This document shows, piece by piece, positions 27,450 to 36,043 of a DNA stretch of 64,000 nucleotides. The first letter of the stretch is position 1, and the number at the start of each line of letters is the position of its first letter. A program made the translations under genes and the position numbers. The DNA comes from Alistipes sp. UBA936 (GTDB lineage Bacteria > Bacteroidota > Bacteroidia > Bacteroidales > Rikenellaceae), in assembly GCA_002293505.1 (NCBI GenBank), contig DBDI01000021.1:2146-66145 (forward strand). Reading direction: 5' to 3'. The notes beneath the pieces are model-generated. The model saw only the letters and a program-made list of their open reading frames with translations. It was not told the origin of the DNA and did not search any database.

Positions 27450-27509
27450 CAAAGTTACTATTTTTTGTGCAACAAAGTTGTTCTCGGGCGCGTTTTTTGT
27501 ATATCTTTG
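27450..27509. promoter_or_regulatory. Divergent promoters: PurF-like gene (-) and tmRNA (+)
   Basis: CAAAGTTA at 27450-27457 is a minus-strand TAACTTTG, 7 nt before ATG 27442. TATCTTTG at 27502-27509 on the plus strand has a TTG at 27478-27480 with 21-bp spacing and precedes the mature tmRNA 5' end by 15 nt, so it is a well-formed promoter. Confidence 0.7.
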
Positions 27510-27524
27510 CCACAACTTACACAA

Positions 27525-27934
27525 GGGGCTGACCGGTTTTGACAGCAGGTAAGAGTCTGAGGGTAAGCACGCCGAGCGTTGAGTGGAGTGCTCGTAAAAG
27601 TGAATGCTCAAAAAACTAAATGGCAATAACAGCTATGCACTCGCTGCCTAATACGACCAAGTCGATTAGCTTTATCCGCTGACCCCAGGGGTCGGCCGAC
27701 GAGTATCCCGCCTTTTTTGCACCCGCTTCTTGTGCGATGGGGCTTTCCGGGGTATCATTAAATGAGAAGATAGTCTTGCGGGGCGTCCCGATCGTGAGGC
27801 GAAATTTACCGGGACTGGGCCTTGAAGTGGGTTGCCGGCAGCCAGCTTTGAGGAGGAGGATCAATCGTCGGCTAAGCGTGTAGAAAGCACTCGGGTTCCT
27901 TGTTTGGACGAGGGTTCGACTCCCTCCAGCTCCA
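27525..27934 (+). ncRNA. ssrA: tmRNA (ssrA)
   Basis: About 410 nt. The 5' end GGGGCTG pairs with CAGCTCC at the 3' end, followed by discriminator A and an encoded CC; the T arm reads GAGGGTTCGACTCCCTC. The tag reading frame is 27622-27651, resume codon GGC, encoding GNNSYALAA and TAA. tmRNA with SmpB rescues stalled ribosomes and tags products for proteolysis. The 9-residue length and YALAA end match other Bacteroidota tags; the GNNS start is a variant. Confidence 0.95.
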
Positions 27935-27969
27935 CCGAGAGAAAAAATTTCCGACCCAACTTAACGTTT

Positions 27970-29196
27970 ATGAAAAGACTATTGACCCTGGGCCTGTTGG
28001 CGGCGACCCTGGCGGGATGCCAACCAAAACAAAATCAAGAACCGATCGAACAAGTCATCGGAACAGCATTCGAAAACGCACAAGCGCAAGCACTGCTGTT
28101 GGCGAAAAAGTATGAACCACAGGAAGGCCGACTACCACAATCGTGGCGCGGAACGGTTGGCGACGGGGCAGCCGGAGAGGACGTGGGATCGAGCTCGCGG
28201 TGGTGGTGCAGCGGGTTCTTCCCGGGAACACTGTGGTATCTGTACGAAAACAGCGGCGATGCAGAGGTGCTACGATATGCACAAATGTTCACCGAACGCG
28301 TCGAACGCGAAAAATATACAACCACCAACCACGATGTGGGCTTTATGCTGATGTCGAGCTTCGGCAACGGACTCAGACTAACGCCCGTCGAAGCCGACAA
28401 GGAGCACTATCGCGAAGTGCTGAGCACAGGGGCGCGCTCGCTGGCCACGCGGTTCAGGCCCAGTGTCGGGCTAATCCGCTCGTGGGACCACAACCGTGCA
28501 GTATGGCAATACCCCGTCATTATCGACAATATGATGAACCTCGAGCTGATGTTCTGGGCTGCGGACTACACCGGCGACGAAAACCTGCGGACGATCGCCC
28601 TTTCGCACGCGGATAGCACGTTGGTGAACCACTTCAGGGAGGATTACGGGTCGTATCACGTGGTGTCTTACGACACACTGACCGGAAACCCGCTGCTGAA
28701 GCAAACCCATCAGGGCTATGCCGACGAGTCGAACTGGGCCCGGGGGCAGGCGTGGGCGCTATATGGATACACGATGATGTACCGAATCACGAAGCAGGAA
28801 CGCTACCTGACTCAGGCACAAAATGTTGCCAGGTTCGTGCTTGGACACAAAAATATGCCTGCCGACTATATTCCCTACTGGGATTTCGATGCGCCGGAGA
28901 TTCCCAATGCTCTGCGTGATGCCTCGGCCGCGGCGATTATGGCCTCGGCGCTCATCGAACTGGCCGACTACTCGCAACCGAGCCTCGCACGGGAGTATAT
29001 GAAGGTGGCCGAGACGCAGATCCGTACCCTCGCCTCGCCCGCTTACACCGCTCCGGTGGGTGAGAACGGCGACTTCATATTGATGCATTCAGTGGGTGCT
29101 TTCCCGCTCGACTCGGAGATCGACGTGCCGCTAACCTACGCCGACTACTACTATGTGGAGGCACTAACGAGACTTTCGCGAAAGCTTGGCTCGTAA
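27970..29196 (+). CDS. GH88 unsaturated glucuronyl hydrolase lipoprotein
   Basis: 408 residues from ATG 27970. Lipoprotein signal MKRLLTLGLLAATLAGC with Cys17. GH88 features: SSRWWCSGFFPGTLWYLY, NHDVGFML with a likely catalytic Asp, WQYPVIIDNMMNLEL with the second Asp, and SNWARGQAWALYG. The family removes 4,5-unsaturated uronic acid from disaccharides made by polysaccharide lyases (chondroitin, hyaluronan or similar). It is probably periplasmic or outer-membrane attached. No lyase or susCD genes are nearby. Its end overlaps the convergent acyltransferase by 33 nt. Confidence 0.88.
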   Translation: MKRLLTLGLLAATLAGCQPKQNQEPIEQVIGTAFENAQAQALLLAKKYEPQEGRLPQSWRGTVGDGAAGEDVGSSSRWWCSGFFPGTLWYLYENSGDAEVLRYAQMFTERVEREKYTTTNHDVGFMLMSSFGNGLRLTPVEADKEHYREVLSTGARSLATRFRPSVGLIRSWDHNRAVWQYPVIIDNMMNLELMFWAADYTGDENLRTIALSHADSTLVNHFREDYGSYHVVSYDTLTGNPLLKQTHQGYADESNWARGQAWALYGYTMMYRITKQERYLTQAQNVARFVLGHKNMPADYIPYWDFDAPEIPNALRDASAAAIMASALIELADYSQPSLAREYMKVAETQIRTLASPAYTAPVGENGDFILMHSVGAFPLDSEIDVPLTYADYYYVEALTRLSRKLGS

Positions 29197-30267
29197 GGGC
29201 AGATCGTAAAACTTCAAGCACAACCACGCCAACGCAACACAGCCGACGACAACAGCCGCCGCGCCGGGAAGGGATTGGCCGAACGTGAGATCATTGTTCT
29301 TCACCCACGCGAAGTAGAGCAACACGAATGGGTAGTGCACCATATAGAGCGGGTAGGAGATCTCACCCAGAAACTTGCACAGTCGACCGGTCACGCGACC
29401 AGTCTCCCCTGCCGACGCCCCGAGCCAAACCAGCAACGGGAACGCAGCCACGCAGCACAATGTGTCGTAGATGCCGTTCATCCACAGGCGCTCTGCCCCA
29501 CCGATCCGTGGCACCGACAATAACGCAATCACCACCACGGAGCAGATCCAGAAAGCCCCCCGGCTCCGAGCCCGAGGACGGAACACGCGCGACATCAGCA
29601 GGCCTGCCGAGAACGAGAACAGTAGCCTCAGGAACCCGCCCGTAAACTCTATCCCAGTGAGTGAGTAACCGATGCAAATGTCCCCCAGCGGGCCCGCGAT
29701 TGCAAAAGTCGCAAGTCCCGCCCCGGCCGCAAAGACCAGAACCGAAAGCCATCGGGTCGAGAGGCGGCGGATGAACAGCGCATAGAGTATGTTGCCTATG
29801 TACTCGAACATCAGCGACCAACTGGGACCGTTCAGCGGGAACGACTCGGCCAACCCGCGAATCTCAGTCCCCGGAGTGGCCGGAATCAACAGCGCACTCA
29901 ACAACGTGGCGACCAACAGCGCCCCGATACTAACGCCCGAGACGTTCCACGGAGCGAAGTCCTGAAAGTAGAACATCACAGCGCCGATCACAGCCCCCAT
30001 CACGACCATCGGATGGAGCCTCACCAGTCGTCGGCGGAAAAACTCCCATACCCCCATCCTACCCCACCGGTCGTCGTAGGCGTACCCGACAACGAAGCCC
30101 GAGAGGATGAAAAAGAAGTCCACAGCGAGGTAGCCGTGGTTGATGCGCTGGTCGAGATGGCTCGTGGCGAAGGCTTCAAAGATGTGGAAGCACACCACAA
30201 CAAGCGCAGCAACGCCGCGCAAACCGTCCAGAACGACGTAATGAGGTTTCGATTCGAGGGTTTTCAT
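29164..30267 (-). CDS. Membrane acyltransferase 3 family (OafA/YrhL-like)
   Basis: 367 residues from ATG 30267; the longer frame has an unconvincing low-complexity lead. YVVLDGLRGVAALVVVCFHIF (about 9-29, with the conserved Arg and His), GYLAVDFFFILSGFVVGY and about ten membrane helices are typical of Acyl_transf_3. It acylates a surface glycan or other extracytoplasmic acceptor. A minus-strand -7 element (CAAAGGTA at 30304-30311 on the plus strand) lies just after the injection-system operon, so it may have its own promoter. Confidence 0.88.
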   Translation of the reverse strand: MKTLESKPHYVVLDGLRGVAALVVVCFHIFEAFATSHLDQRINHGYLAVDFFFILSGFVVGYAYDDRWGRMGVWEFFRRRLVRLHPMVVMGAVIGAVMFYFQDFAPWNVSGVSIGALLVATLLSALLIPATPGTEIRGLAESFPLNGPSWSLMFEYIGNILYALFIRRLSTRWLSVLVFAAGAGLATFAIAGPLGDICIGYSLTGIEFTGGFLRLLFSFSAGLLMSRVFRPRARSRGAFWICSVVVIALLSVPRIGGAERLWMNGIYDTLCCVAAFPLLVWLGASAGETGRVTGRLCKFLGEISYPLYMVHYPFVLLYFAWVKNNDLTFGQSLPGAAAVVVGCVALAWLCLKFYDLPLRAKLSRKSR

Positions 30268-30303
30268 ACTGGCTGCAAATCTGTGCGCGAGAATACGCAG
30301 CCG

Positions 30304-30311
30304 CAAAGGTA
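30304..30311 (-). promoter_or_regulatory. -7 element for the acyltransferase gene
   Basis: Minus-strand TACCTTTG matches TAnnTTTG, 36 nt upstream of ATG 30267 and 22 nt beyond the stop of the AAA-membrane gene. Confidence 0.5.
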
Positions 30312-30332
30312 CGCAATAATTTCGGGCGAACG

Positions 30333-33014
30333 TCAGGGTTTGTTTTGGTTTTTGAGCACGTGATGCAGTAGAGGCGTGGCCAGAACCACCACCAGCGGTA
30401 ACAGAAAGATTACAACCGGATGTTGTTCGATGATGGTGAATTCGTCCTCCTTGCACATATTCTGAAACACCGTCACCAGCAACACCCCGACCTCCAACAC
30501 TACCACAATCGCGACCACAAGAACGCTCTCGGCGTGATGGCTGATGAACCGCGCCAAGGGGGCATAGTGGCGCTGCACTACTGCGAAGACCCCCATCGCC
30601 GCCACGAGGACGAGAAGTATCGCCGCGAAGGTCTCCCAGCGGTTTTCCGGATAGTCGGCCACGAGAATCTCCGCGAGACCGGCCTCGGAGAAGTCGGCCA
30701 GTTGTTGCGAATCGACGTCGCGATCGGAGGTGTCGTAGCGGGCGACAAGAAAGTGGCTGCGGATCTTATCCCACATCCCTACCTCGTTCCACCCGGCAGC
30801 ATCTATCCGGCGCGCCCGAACGTAAAACTCATCCGAGCTGGCCCTGTCGAGAAGCACGATCGAGGCAACCTCCTGAGCCAGACCATACAGAAAATGCACC
30901 GGTGCGCCGTTCGGGGACTCGTCCGCGCGGAAAAACACCCGCAGTGACATCGCATTCCCGAACTTGAAATCGCGCGAGGCGTCCATCACCAGGCGGACGC
31001 TCTTCACAAACTGAACCATATCGCGCCGGTGGGTGAAATCGTAGTCCGGGAAGTAGAGATCCACTCCGCGGATGCCTGTCGTGTCGGCCTGCATATCGGT
31101 GAAGAGGTGCGAGACGGCTCTACTCACGACGGCCCTGTCGTGGATGAAACGCAGCGTTCGCTCGCCCCCGTCGACCCTTAACAGTATTTCGCGCCGCAAC
31201 GATCCGGGCGTGTTCCCGAGGCTCGGGCCGGTCAGATTTTCGGGCTCCCGGACGATGGCCGCCAGCGGCATTAAATCGTCGTCCACTCCTATTTGGCGAA
31301 CAACAAAACTGTCGGACATCAGCCGCAGACTGTCGGTCGGCAGGAAGAAGTTGTAGTAGAGTTGAAGACCGCCCTCACCTCCCGCCAGAGCGTCGCCCGT
31401 GTACTCGCTCATAATGGCGTCCAAGTCGGTGATGCGGATCGTGTCGCGCACCGTGACGACGGGCAGGCTGTCCAACCGCTCGAATCCGAACGGGGTCTCC
31501 TTATAATATACCGGCGGATAGACACCCGGATCCCAATCCTGCGAATATAACCCAATAGGCAATCCTAGTGCAAACAGAACGCACAACGCCACCTTGCCCA
31601 TCTTCTCCAACTCGCGACGGATCGCCTGCCGCAGGACGGGTTCGGTCAATCTGCACGAGGGGCCGCCGGAAACCGCGCCAGGTACCTCATCGACCAGCCC
31701 CCGATAGAGACGGATGGCGCAACTCTGAACCACGTTTACTATGCTGCCACCCGAGAGGGAGTATCCGGCGGCGGTGTTCAACAACTTCTCGGGCTCGTCC
31801 GCCCCGACCAACCACTCCGCGGGAAGCATCTGCTGCCACAACCGCCGTCGTTCGCGCTCGTCGGGCAACGGGAAGTAGAGTGCCGCCGAGAAGCGCCGAA
31901 AGAACGCCTCGTCGATATTGTCCTTGAGGTTGGTGGTCAGCACGACCGCACCCGGGAACTGCTCGATGCGCTGGAGCAGGTAGGCCACTTGTTGATTTGC
32001 GTGGCGGTCGTTCGAGGAGGTGGTCTCGGTGCGTTGACCGAACAGGGCATCGGCTTCGTCGAAGAGTAGTATCCAGTCGTGGTGGGCGGCTTTGTCGAAG
32101 ACGCGGGCGAGGTTCTTCTCCGTCTCGCCGATGTACTTCGACACCACCGCCGACAAGTCCACACGGTATACCTCCATTCCGGTTCGTTGGCCGAGCAGTG
32201 TTGCAGTGAGGGTTTTACCCGTACCCGACGGGCCGTAGAACAGGCAACGATAACCCTCCCTGACTATGCCCGCCAGAGCCCACCGGCTGCGGATCTCCCG
32301 CTGATGGGCCAGCCAGACGGCGATGTCGTCCAACTCCTCGCGTACCTCGCACGGCAGCACCAGATCGTCCCAATCCAGGCTCGTGGTGACCCTTTGTGCA
32401 GGGAACGAAGCACTGTACTCGGGCCGATACTCAGTGCCGAAAACCCGCGCCAGGAGCTCCTCCGAGGCTATCAGTGCCCCGCTCAACAACGGTTCGCCCT
32501 CGCCCTGACCCTCGCACCGAAGGATGTTCTCGGTGTGGAACCAGTGCTGTTTGTCGAGGGTGCGGGCTACAATTTCGCGCGCCTCGTGGTCGTTCGGATC
32601 GCCGCCCGAGACAACGAACTGCGCCGTTTCGCCCGTCGGTAGGAAACCGCTGTGGGAAAGTCCTTTCCAGCCGCCGAACTCGGTGTGGGGGCGATCCAGA
32701 TCGCGGTTCCGCAGGAAGAAAAGATCGAGTCCGCGAGGGTCGATGTGTGGCATAAGCGCCAATAGCAGAATCGTCTGTTCTGCGAAAGTAACCTCGCGCC
32801 GGGGAGGAAGGCTCTCGGGCAAGAGGCCGCGCAACCATTCGCTGTCGAAAGGGGTCGGGGGCTGTGGGGGCAGCAATGGTTGCAGCGACGAGGCTGGCTC
32901 CAGCATCACGGGCCCGGGCTCGCCGCAACCCTCCTCCCCAGACCCTGCCGATCCGAAGAACCGCTCGAATGCCGCCTGAAGCTGCAACCGGAAGTTGTGC
33001 AAGGTTCGCGTCAT
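30333..33014 (-). CDS. eCIS AAA+ ATPase (Pvc15-like) fused to a membrane/extracytoplasmic module
   Basis: 893 residues in one open frame. Residues 1-471 are a Pvc15/Afp15-type AAA+ ATPase: Walker A GPSGTGKT (about 260-267), Walker B LLFDEADALFG (about 316-326), sensor TTNLKDNID and an arginine-finger region RRF. At residue 472 (ATG at 31601) a hydrophobic signal-like helix begins (VALCVLFALGLPIGLY), followed by a ~300-residue beta-rich, probably extracytoplasmic region and three C-terminal membrane helices. Pvc15-type ATPases are normally soluble, so this would anchor the eCIS ATPase in the membrane. Met472 could also serve as an internal start for a separate protein. It overlaps the DUF4157 gene by 4 nt and is last in the operon. 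Confidence 0.82.
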   Translation of the reverse strand: MTRTLHNFRLQLQAAFERFFGSAGSGEEGCGEPGPVMLEPASSLQPLLPPQPPTPFDSEWLRGLLPESLPPRREVTFAEQTILLLALMPHIDPRGLDLFFLRNRDLDRPHTEFGGWKGLSHSGFLPTGETAQFVVSGGDPNDHEAREIVARTLDKQHWFHTENILRCEGQGEGEPLLSGALIASEELLARVFGTEYRPEYSASFPAQRVTTSLDWDDLVLPCEVREELDDIAVWLAHQREIRSRWALAGIVREGYRCLFYGPSGTGKTLTATLLGQRTGMEVYRVDLSAVVSKYIGETEKNLARVFDKAAHHDWILLFDEADALFGQRTETTSSNDRHANQQVAYLLQRIEQFPGAVVLTTNLKDNIDEAFFRRFSAALYFPLPDERERRRLWQQMLPAEWLVGADEPEKLLNTAAGYSLSGGSIVNVVQSCAIRLYRGLVDEVPGAVSGGPSCRLTEPVLRQAIRRELEKMGKVALCVLFALGLPIGLYSQDWDPGVYPPVYYKETPFGFERLDSLPVVTVRDTIRITDLDAIMSEYTGDALAGGEGGLQLYYNFFLPTDSLRLMSDSFVVRQIGVDDDLMPLAAIVREPENLTGPSLGNTPGSLRREILLRVDGGERTLRFIHDRAVVSRAVSHLFTDMQADTTGIRGVDLYFPDYDFTHRRDMVQFVKSVRLVMDASRDFKFGNAMSLRVFFRADESPNGAPVHFLYGLAQEVASIVLLDRASSDEFYVRARRIDAAGWNEVGMWDKIRSHFLVARYDTSDRDVDSQQLADFSEAGLAEILVADYPENRWETFAAILLVLVAAMGVFAVVQRHYAPLARFISHHAESVLVVAIVVVLEVGVLLVTVFQNMCKEDEFTIIEQHPVVIFLLPLVVVLATPLLHHVLKNQNKP

Positions 33015-34105
33015 ACTCCGGAACTACTTGAGGCTTGAGGCCGGGCTTGGGGCCGCGACTGGTTGTCTATGAAGGTTCTCAGTTCTATGACTTCGGCCGC
33101 CAGACCCCGGATGAACGCCCAGTTGTCCGCCAGGAACTGCGCCAGCCACGTCTCCCTGTCCGTCTCTTTGGGTACTCCGTATTTGTCGCGAAACTTGTGG
33201 AAGTAATTCCGAAGACGCTCGTATACGTAGTTCCCCGGACTCGGCGTGGCGGTCAGCGTCCGGAAGCCGTCGAACAACTCCGTGTCGTAGTTCGACAGGC
33301 GAAACTTATCCCGCGGCTCGTTGATGAATGCCAACTCGACTCCCGAGATGGCTTCATTTTTCCAGGCGTTCATTTCCGCCAGCAGCATACTCTCGATCGT
33401 GGTGGTGATCTTCCGGCCGGTGTGTTCGGGCTTGCCGTAGGGGGTCTTTTTCAGATAGTCGTAGGCGTGGGTGATCTCGTGCACGATGTAACTCAGATAG
33501 GTCGAGTGAGCCTTTGGGTCTCGGTCGTACTCCGCCACGGACTTGTTCAGGTCGCTTTCGAGGAAGTGGATGAAGAGCACCCCGCCGGTTTCGAATCGGG
33601 TGTGTATGCCGCCCGCACCGTTTTCGAATACTACCTGAACCGCTTCCGAGGCGTCCAGTTCGCGGAGCATATCGCTCACCCAGACCGGGAAATGAGTATT
33701 ATTGTCCTCCGCGGTTTTCAGTATACGTTTCATCCCATCGTCCAAAACCCCCTGAAAGACATCGGCCTCGCGCTCCAGAGCCGGGTCGGCGTTTATGTTC
33801 AGGCCTTGTACCCGTACGGTCGGTAGCACCCGTCCCTGCTTTTGTTGCACCACGTGCCACAACTCGTGACCCAGATGCTGCTCCTGGCCGGGGCCGAGGT
33901 GCACCTGATTGCCGCGGGCGTAGGCCAACGCACCGTGGCGGGCCGGTTGGTCGGAGTTGTAGTGAATCGTAACATCGTCCAGACTGTAACCCGACAGCTC
34001 CTCCGCCCGCCGCCTCAGCAGACTCTCCGCATCGGTTTGTTTTGCGGCGTTGGTCGTGTCGTTCGTTGCGTGACGCGCCTGATGTTTGAGTTGTTGTGTT
34101 TTCAT
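33011..34105 (-). CDS. eCIS-associated DUF4157 protein with second HExxH metalloprotease-like motif
   Basis: 364 residues. Residues ~31-118 are a DUF4157 (eCIS core) domain: LSGYSLDDVTIHYNSDQPA, then GHELWHVVQQKQGRV with HELWH at 80-84, and EREADVF. A C-terminal domain has a second zincin motif, YIVHEITHAYDYL (HEITH 209-213), with a possible Glu ligand in AEMNAW (about 244). DUF4157 proteins are linked to eCIS cargo; the C-terminal zincin may be the toxic part, which is inference. No signal peptide. It sits between Pvc12-like and ATPase genes with 4-nt overlaps on both sides. Confidence 0.8.
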   Translation of the reverse strand: MKTQQLKHQARHATNDTTNAAKQTDAESLLRRRAEELSGYSLDDVTIHYNSDQPARHGALAYARGNQVHLGPGQEQHLGHELWHVVQQKQGRVLPTVRVQGLNINADPALEREADVFQGVLDDGMKRILKTAEDNNTHFPVWVSDMLRELDASEAVQVVFENGAGGIHTRFETGGVLFIHFLESDLNKSVAEYDRDPKAHSTYLSYIVHEITHAYDYLKKTPYGKPEHTGRKITTTIESMLLAEMNAWKNEAISGVELAFINEPRDKFRLSNYDTELFDGFRTLTATPSPGNYVYERLRNYFHKFRDKYGVPKETDRETWLAQFLADNWAFIRGLAAEVIELRTFIDNQSRPQARPQASSSSGV

Positions 34106-35310
34106 ATGATCGAGTTTTTGATTTCGCGTGAGGTTGTTTTGATCTCTTCCGCGTTGCCGCCCGCGAGGGCCGCCCGCCAGTCACGGTAAAGCTTCTCGAA
34201 ACGTAGCCACTCGGCAGGCGGCAATAGCCGGATCGTTGTTGCGATGTGCGCCGGGAAGCGTTCGCGCACTCTTTCCTCGGCATCGACCCAAGAGGGCGCC
34301 ACCAGCGACAACCTACCCAGTTCTTCCTCGGGCGCCTCGCCACGGGAATAGAGTAGCAGGTGTTCTACTATGCGGTGTTCGGCGGGGCTGGGCGGTTCGT
34401 GAATGTCGAACGAGCGGAAACGCAACCGGTTCATCTCCGGCAACTCCACGATCAGCCGCGTCCGCTCTGCCAGCGACCTTTGCGCTTCCCGTGTATTTTC
34501 GCCATAGAGGGTGTTGAGCGCATCGAGCCACTCCTCGGGTGTCGGTTCGGCGTGGATATCCAGCAGGTCTCGCGTTGCAGCCGCCTGTTCCGCGGCCCCG
34601 GCCAACAGATGGTCGAAGATTAGCAGGTAGGCTTCCAGTTGGGGATTACCGTCGTAGCAACGGGGCAGGTCTGCCGCCACCGAACGGTAGGACGCGATGT
34701 CTCTATGGGTGTGGCGCGGTGGGCGGTGGTCGAGGGCTTGTTGCGGCATCCCATCGAGCGACTCCTTTGTCCGAGACGGGGCTTTGGGTGGCGGCCCCTG
34801 CCCTATTCGCACCTCTCCCAGCGTCTCACACAGATTGCGATTGGTGTGGTAGAGCCTCGCGGCCCGCCGAACCAACCCCTCGTCGTCCCCAGCCTCTCGG
34901 CAAGCGCAACCCCCCGAAAGATAGAGCGTGAAGTCGTAATACCCACCGCTGAACACTCCTCGGCAGGCCGCCACTTCGGGCAGGCGCTCGACCATCAGGC
35001 GCTCGTAGTCGCCCGTCGTTACGACCGATCTGCGCAACAACTCATCGAACGGCAACAGCCCCATCCGCCGAAAAGGTATCTTGCCGCTCGCCGGATCGGT
35101 CAGATAGTCGTCCAGCGGAAAGTCGAGCTTATAGCGCAGCTCATCCAGCGCGTGGTTGAGTACTTCGAGCAGCGTCACGCCCGGGTCGTGGACATTGTAG
35201 TCGCTCCAGATCTCGCCGCTCAGACGTTGCAACAGCGCTACTGACCTCTGCTCCAGGTGGTGATAGAAATCCGTGCCGCGCTCCCTGCGTTCGATGTATC
35301 TCGCCTCCAT
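34102..35310 (-). CDS. eCIS baseplate protein, Pvc12/Afp12-like
   Basis: 402 residues. The start is typical: LSGEIWSDYNVHDPGVTLLEVLNHALDELRYKLDFPLDDYL (about 30-70), the conserved head of Afp12/Pvc12 wedge proteins. The middle has variable Pro/Arg-rich insertion and the C-terminal part is helical. It is short compared with Pvc12 of Photorhabdus. It probably forms the peripheral baseplate wedge with the Pvc11-like protein. Confidence 0.75.
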   Translation of the reverse strand: MEARYIERRERGTDFYHHLEQRSVALLQRLSGEIWSDYNVHDPGVTLLEVLNHALDELRYKLDFPLDDYLTDPASGKIPFRRMGLLPFDELLRRSVVTTGDYERLMVERLPEVAACRGVFSGGYYDFTLYLSGGCACREAGDDEGLVRRAARLYHTNRNLCETLGEVRIGQGPPPKAPSRTKESLDGMPQQALDHRPPRHTHRDIASYRSVAADLPRCYDGNPQLEAYLLIFDHLLAGAAEQAAATRDLLDIHAEPTPEEWLDALNTLYGENTREAQRSLAERTRLIVELPEMNRLRFRSFDIHEPPSPAEHRIVEHLLLYSRGEAPEEELGRLSLVAPSWVDAEERVRERFPAHIATTIRLLPPAEWLRFEKLYRDWRAALAGGNAEEIKTTSREIKNSII

Positions 35311-35319
35311 TCCCGTGCG

Positions 35320-36036
35320 TCAGATTATTTCGTTATACGGTTCGTCCCACAGCCGGGCGATGTGATACCTGATTCGGATCTCTGCCCCGTAGTCGAACAC
35401 GGTGCGCGCTTGGAGCACACACGCGTAGTTTCCGCGCTTCACCCACCGCAGTCGTATCCGGTGGCCACGGATACCGTAGTGCGATGCGACTCGGGCGATC
35501 TTTGGTCGCGCACCGAAACAGTGTACGGCCGTTGCGACCACCAGACTGTGCTTGCCGGTATTCTTGCGTCCACAACCAGCCACCACCTCCAGCGCCCAGC
35601 ACCCCTCCAACTCGTCGGTTATGTCGTGCCAGCGCCCGTCGGCCTCCACGTCGCCCTGTGCAAACACTCCGCGACGCGACGAGGTGTGCAACGTGCCATC
35701 GACCACGACCGCTCCCTCCTCGTGGCCCAGCGTAACCGTTCCGTCCATATTAAGTGTGACCAACTGCCGAGCCCCACGACCGACCGATAGAGTGCCGGTC
35801 TCGCGATCGAGCGAAAGTTCCCACAGCGCCCGTTCGTCACCCGCGTCGCGACATACCGACAACACCGCCCGCTTACCCGGCTCCGGAGCAAGCACCAGTC
35901 CCGCGTCGGGCTCTTTGCGCAGGCCGTCGTCGATGAGGTTGAGCGTCGAGTCGATCAGATTTTCGAAATCGAGCTCGCTCGGGCGACAACCCTGTTTGAA
36001 CGACGCCTTGAGGCTTTGTCTGTTACGTTTCGGCAT
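35320..36036 (-). CDS. eCIS-associated protein, putative fibre or baseplate accessory
   Basis: 238 residues. The N-terminal ~30 residues (LKASFKQGCRPSELDFENLIDSTLNLIDDG) resemble the start of phage/eCIS fibre-type proteins in which a K..F..G..P.E.DF..LIDS helix anchors to the baseplate. The rest is beta-rich and could form a trimeric stem and a C-terminal receptor-binding or adhesion domain. It is placed between Pvc11- and Pvc12-like genes. Role is inferred; I recognise no family for the C-terminal part. Confidence 0.55.
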   Translation of the reverse strand: MPKRNRQSLKASFKQGCRPSELDFENLIDSTLNLIDDGLRKEPDAGLVLAPEPGKRAVLSVCRDAGDERALWELSLDRETGTLSVGRGARQLVTLNMDGTVTLGHEEGAVVVDGTLHTSSRRGVFAQGDVEADGRWHDITDELEGCWALEVVAGCGRKNTGKHSLVVATAVHCFGARPKIARVASHYGIRGHRIRLRWVKRGNYACVLQARTVFDYGAEIRIRYHIARLWDEPYNEII

Positions 36037-36043
36037 TCCTTTT

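Noticed and set aside
25868..27532. 554-codon open frame opposite the PurF-like gene
   Set aside because: Same in-phase antisense effect; no motifs, and it runs into the tmRNA promoter.
27832..27969. N-terminal extension of the GH88 gene
   Set aside because: It lies within the tmRNA 3' part; the lipoprotein signal starts at ATG 27970.
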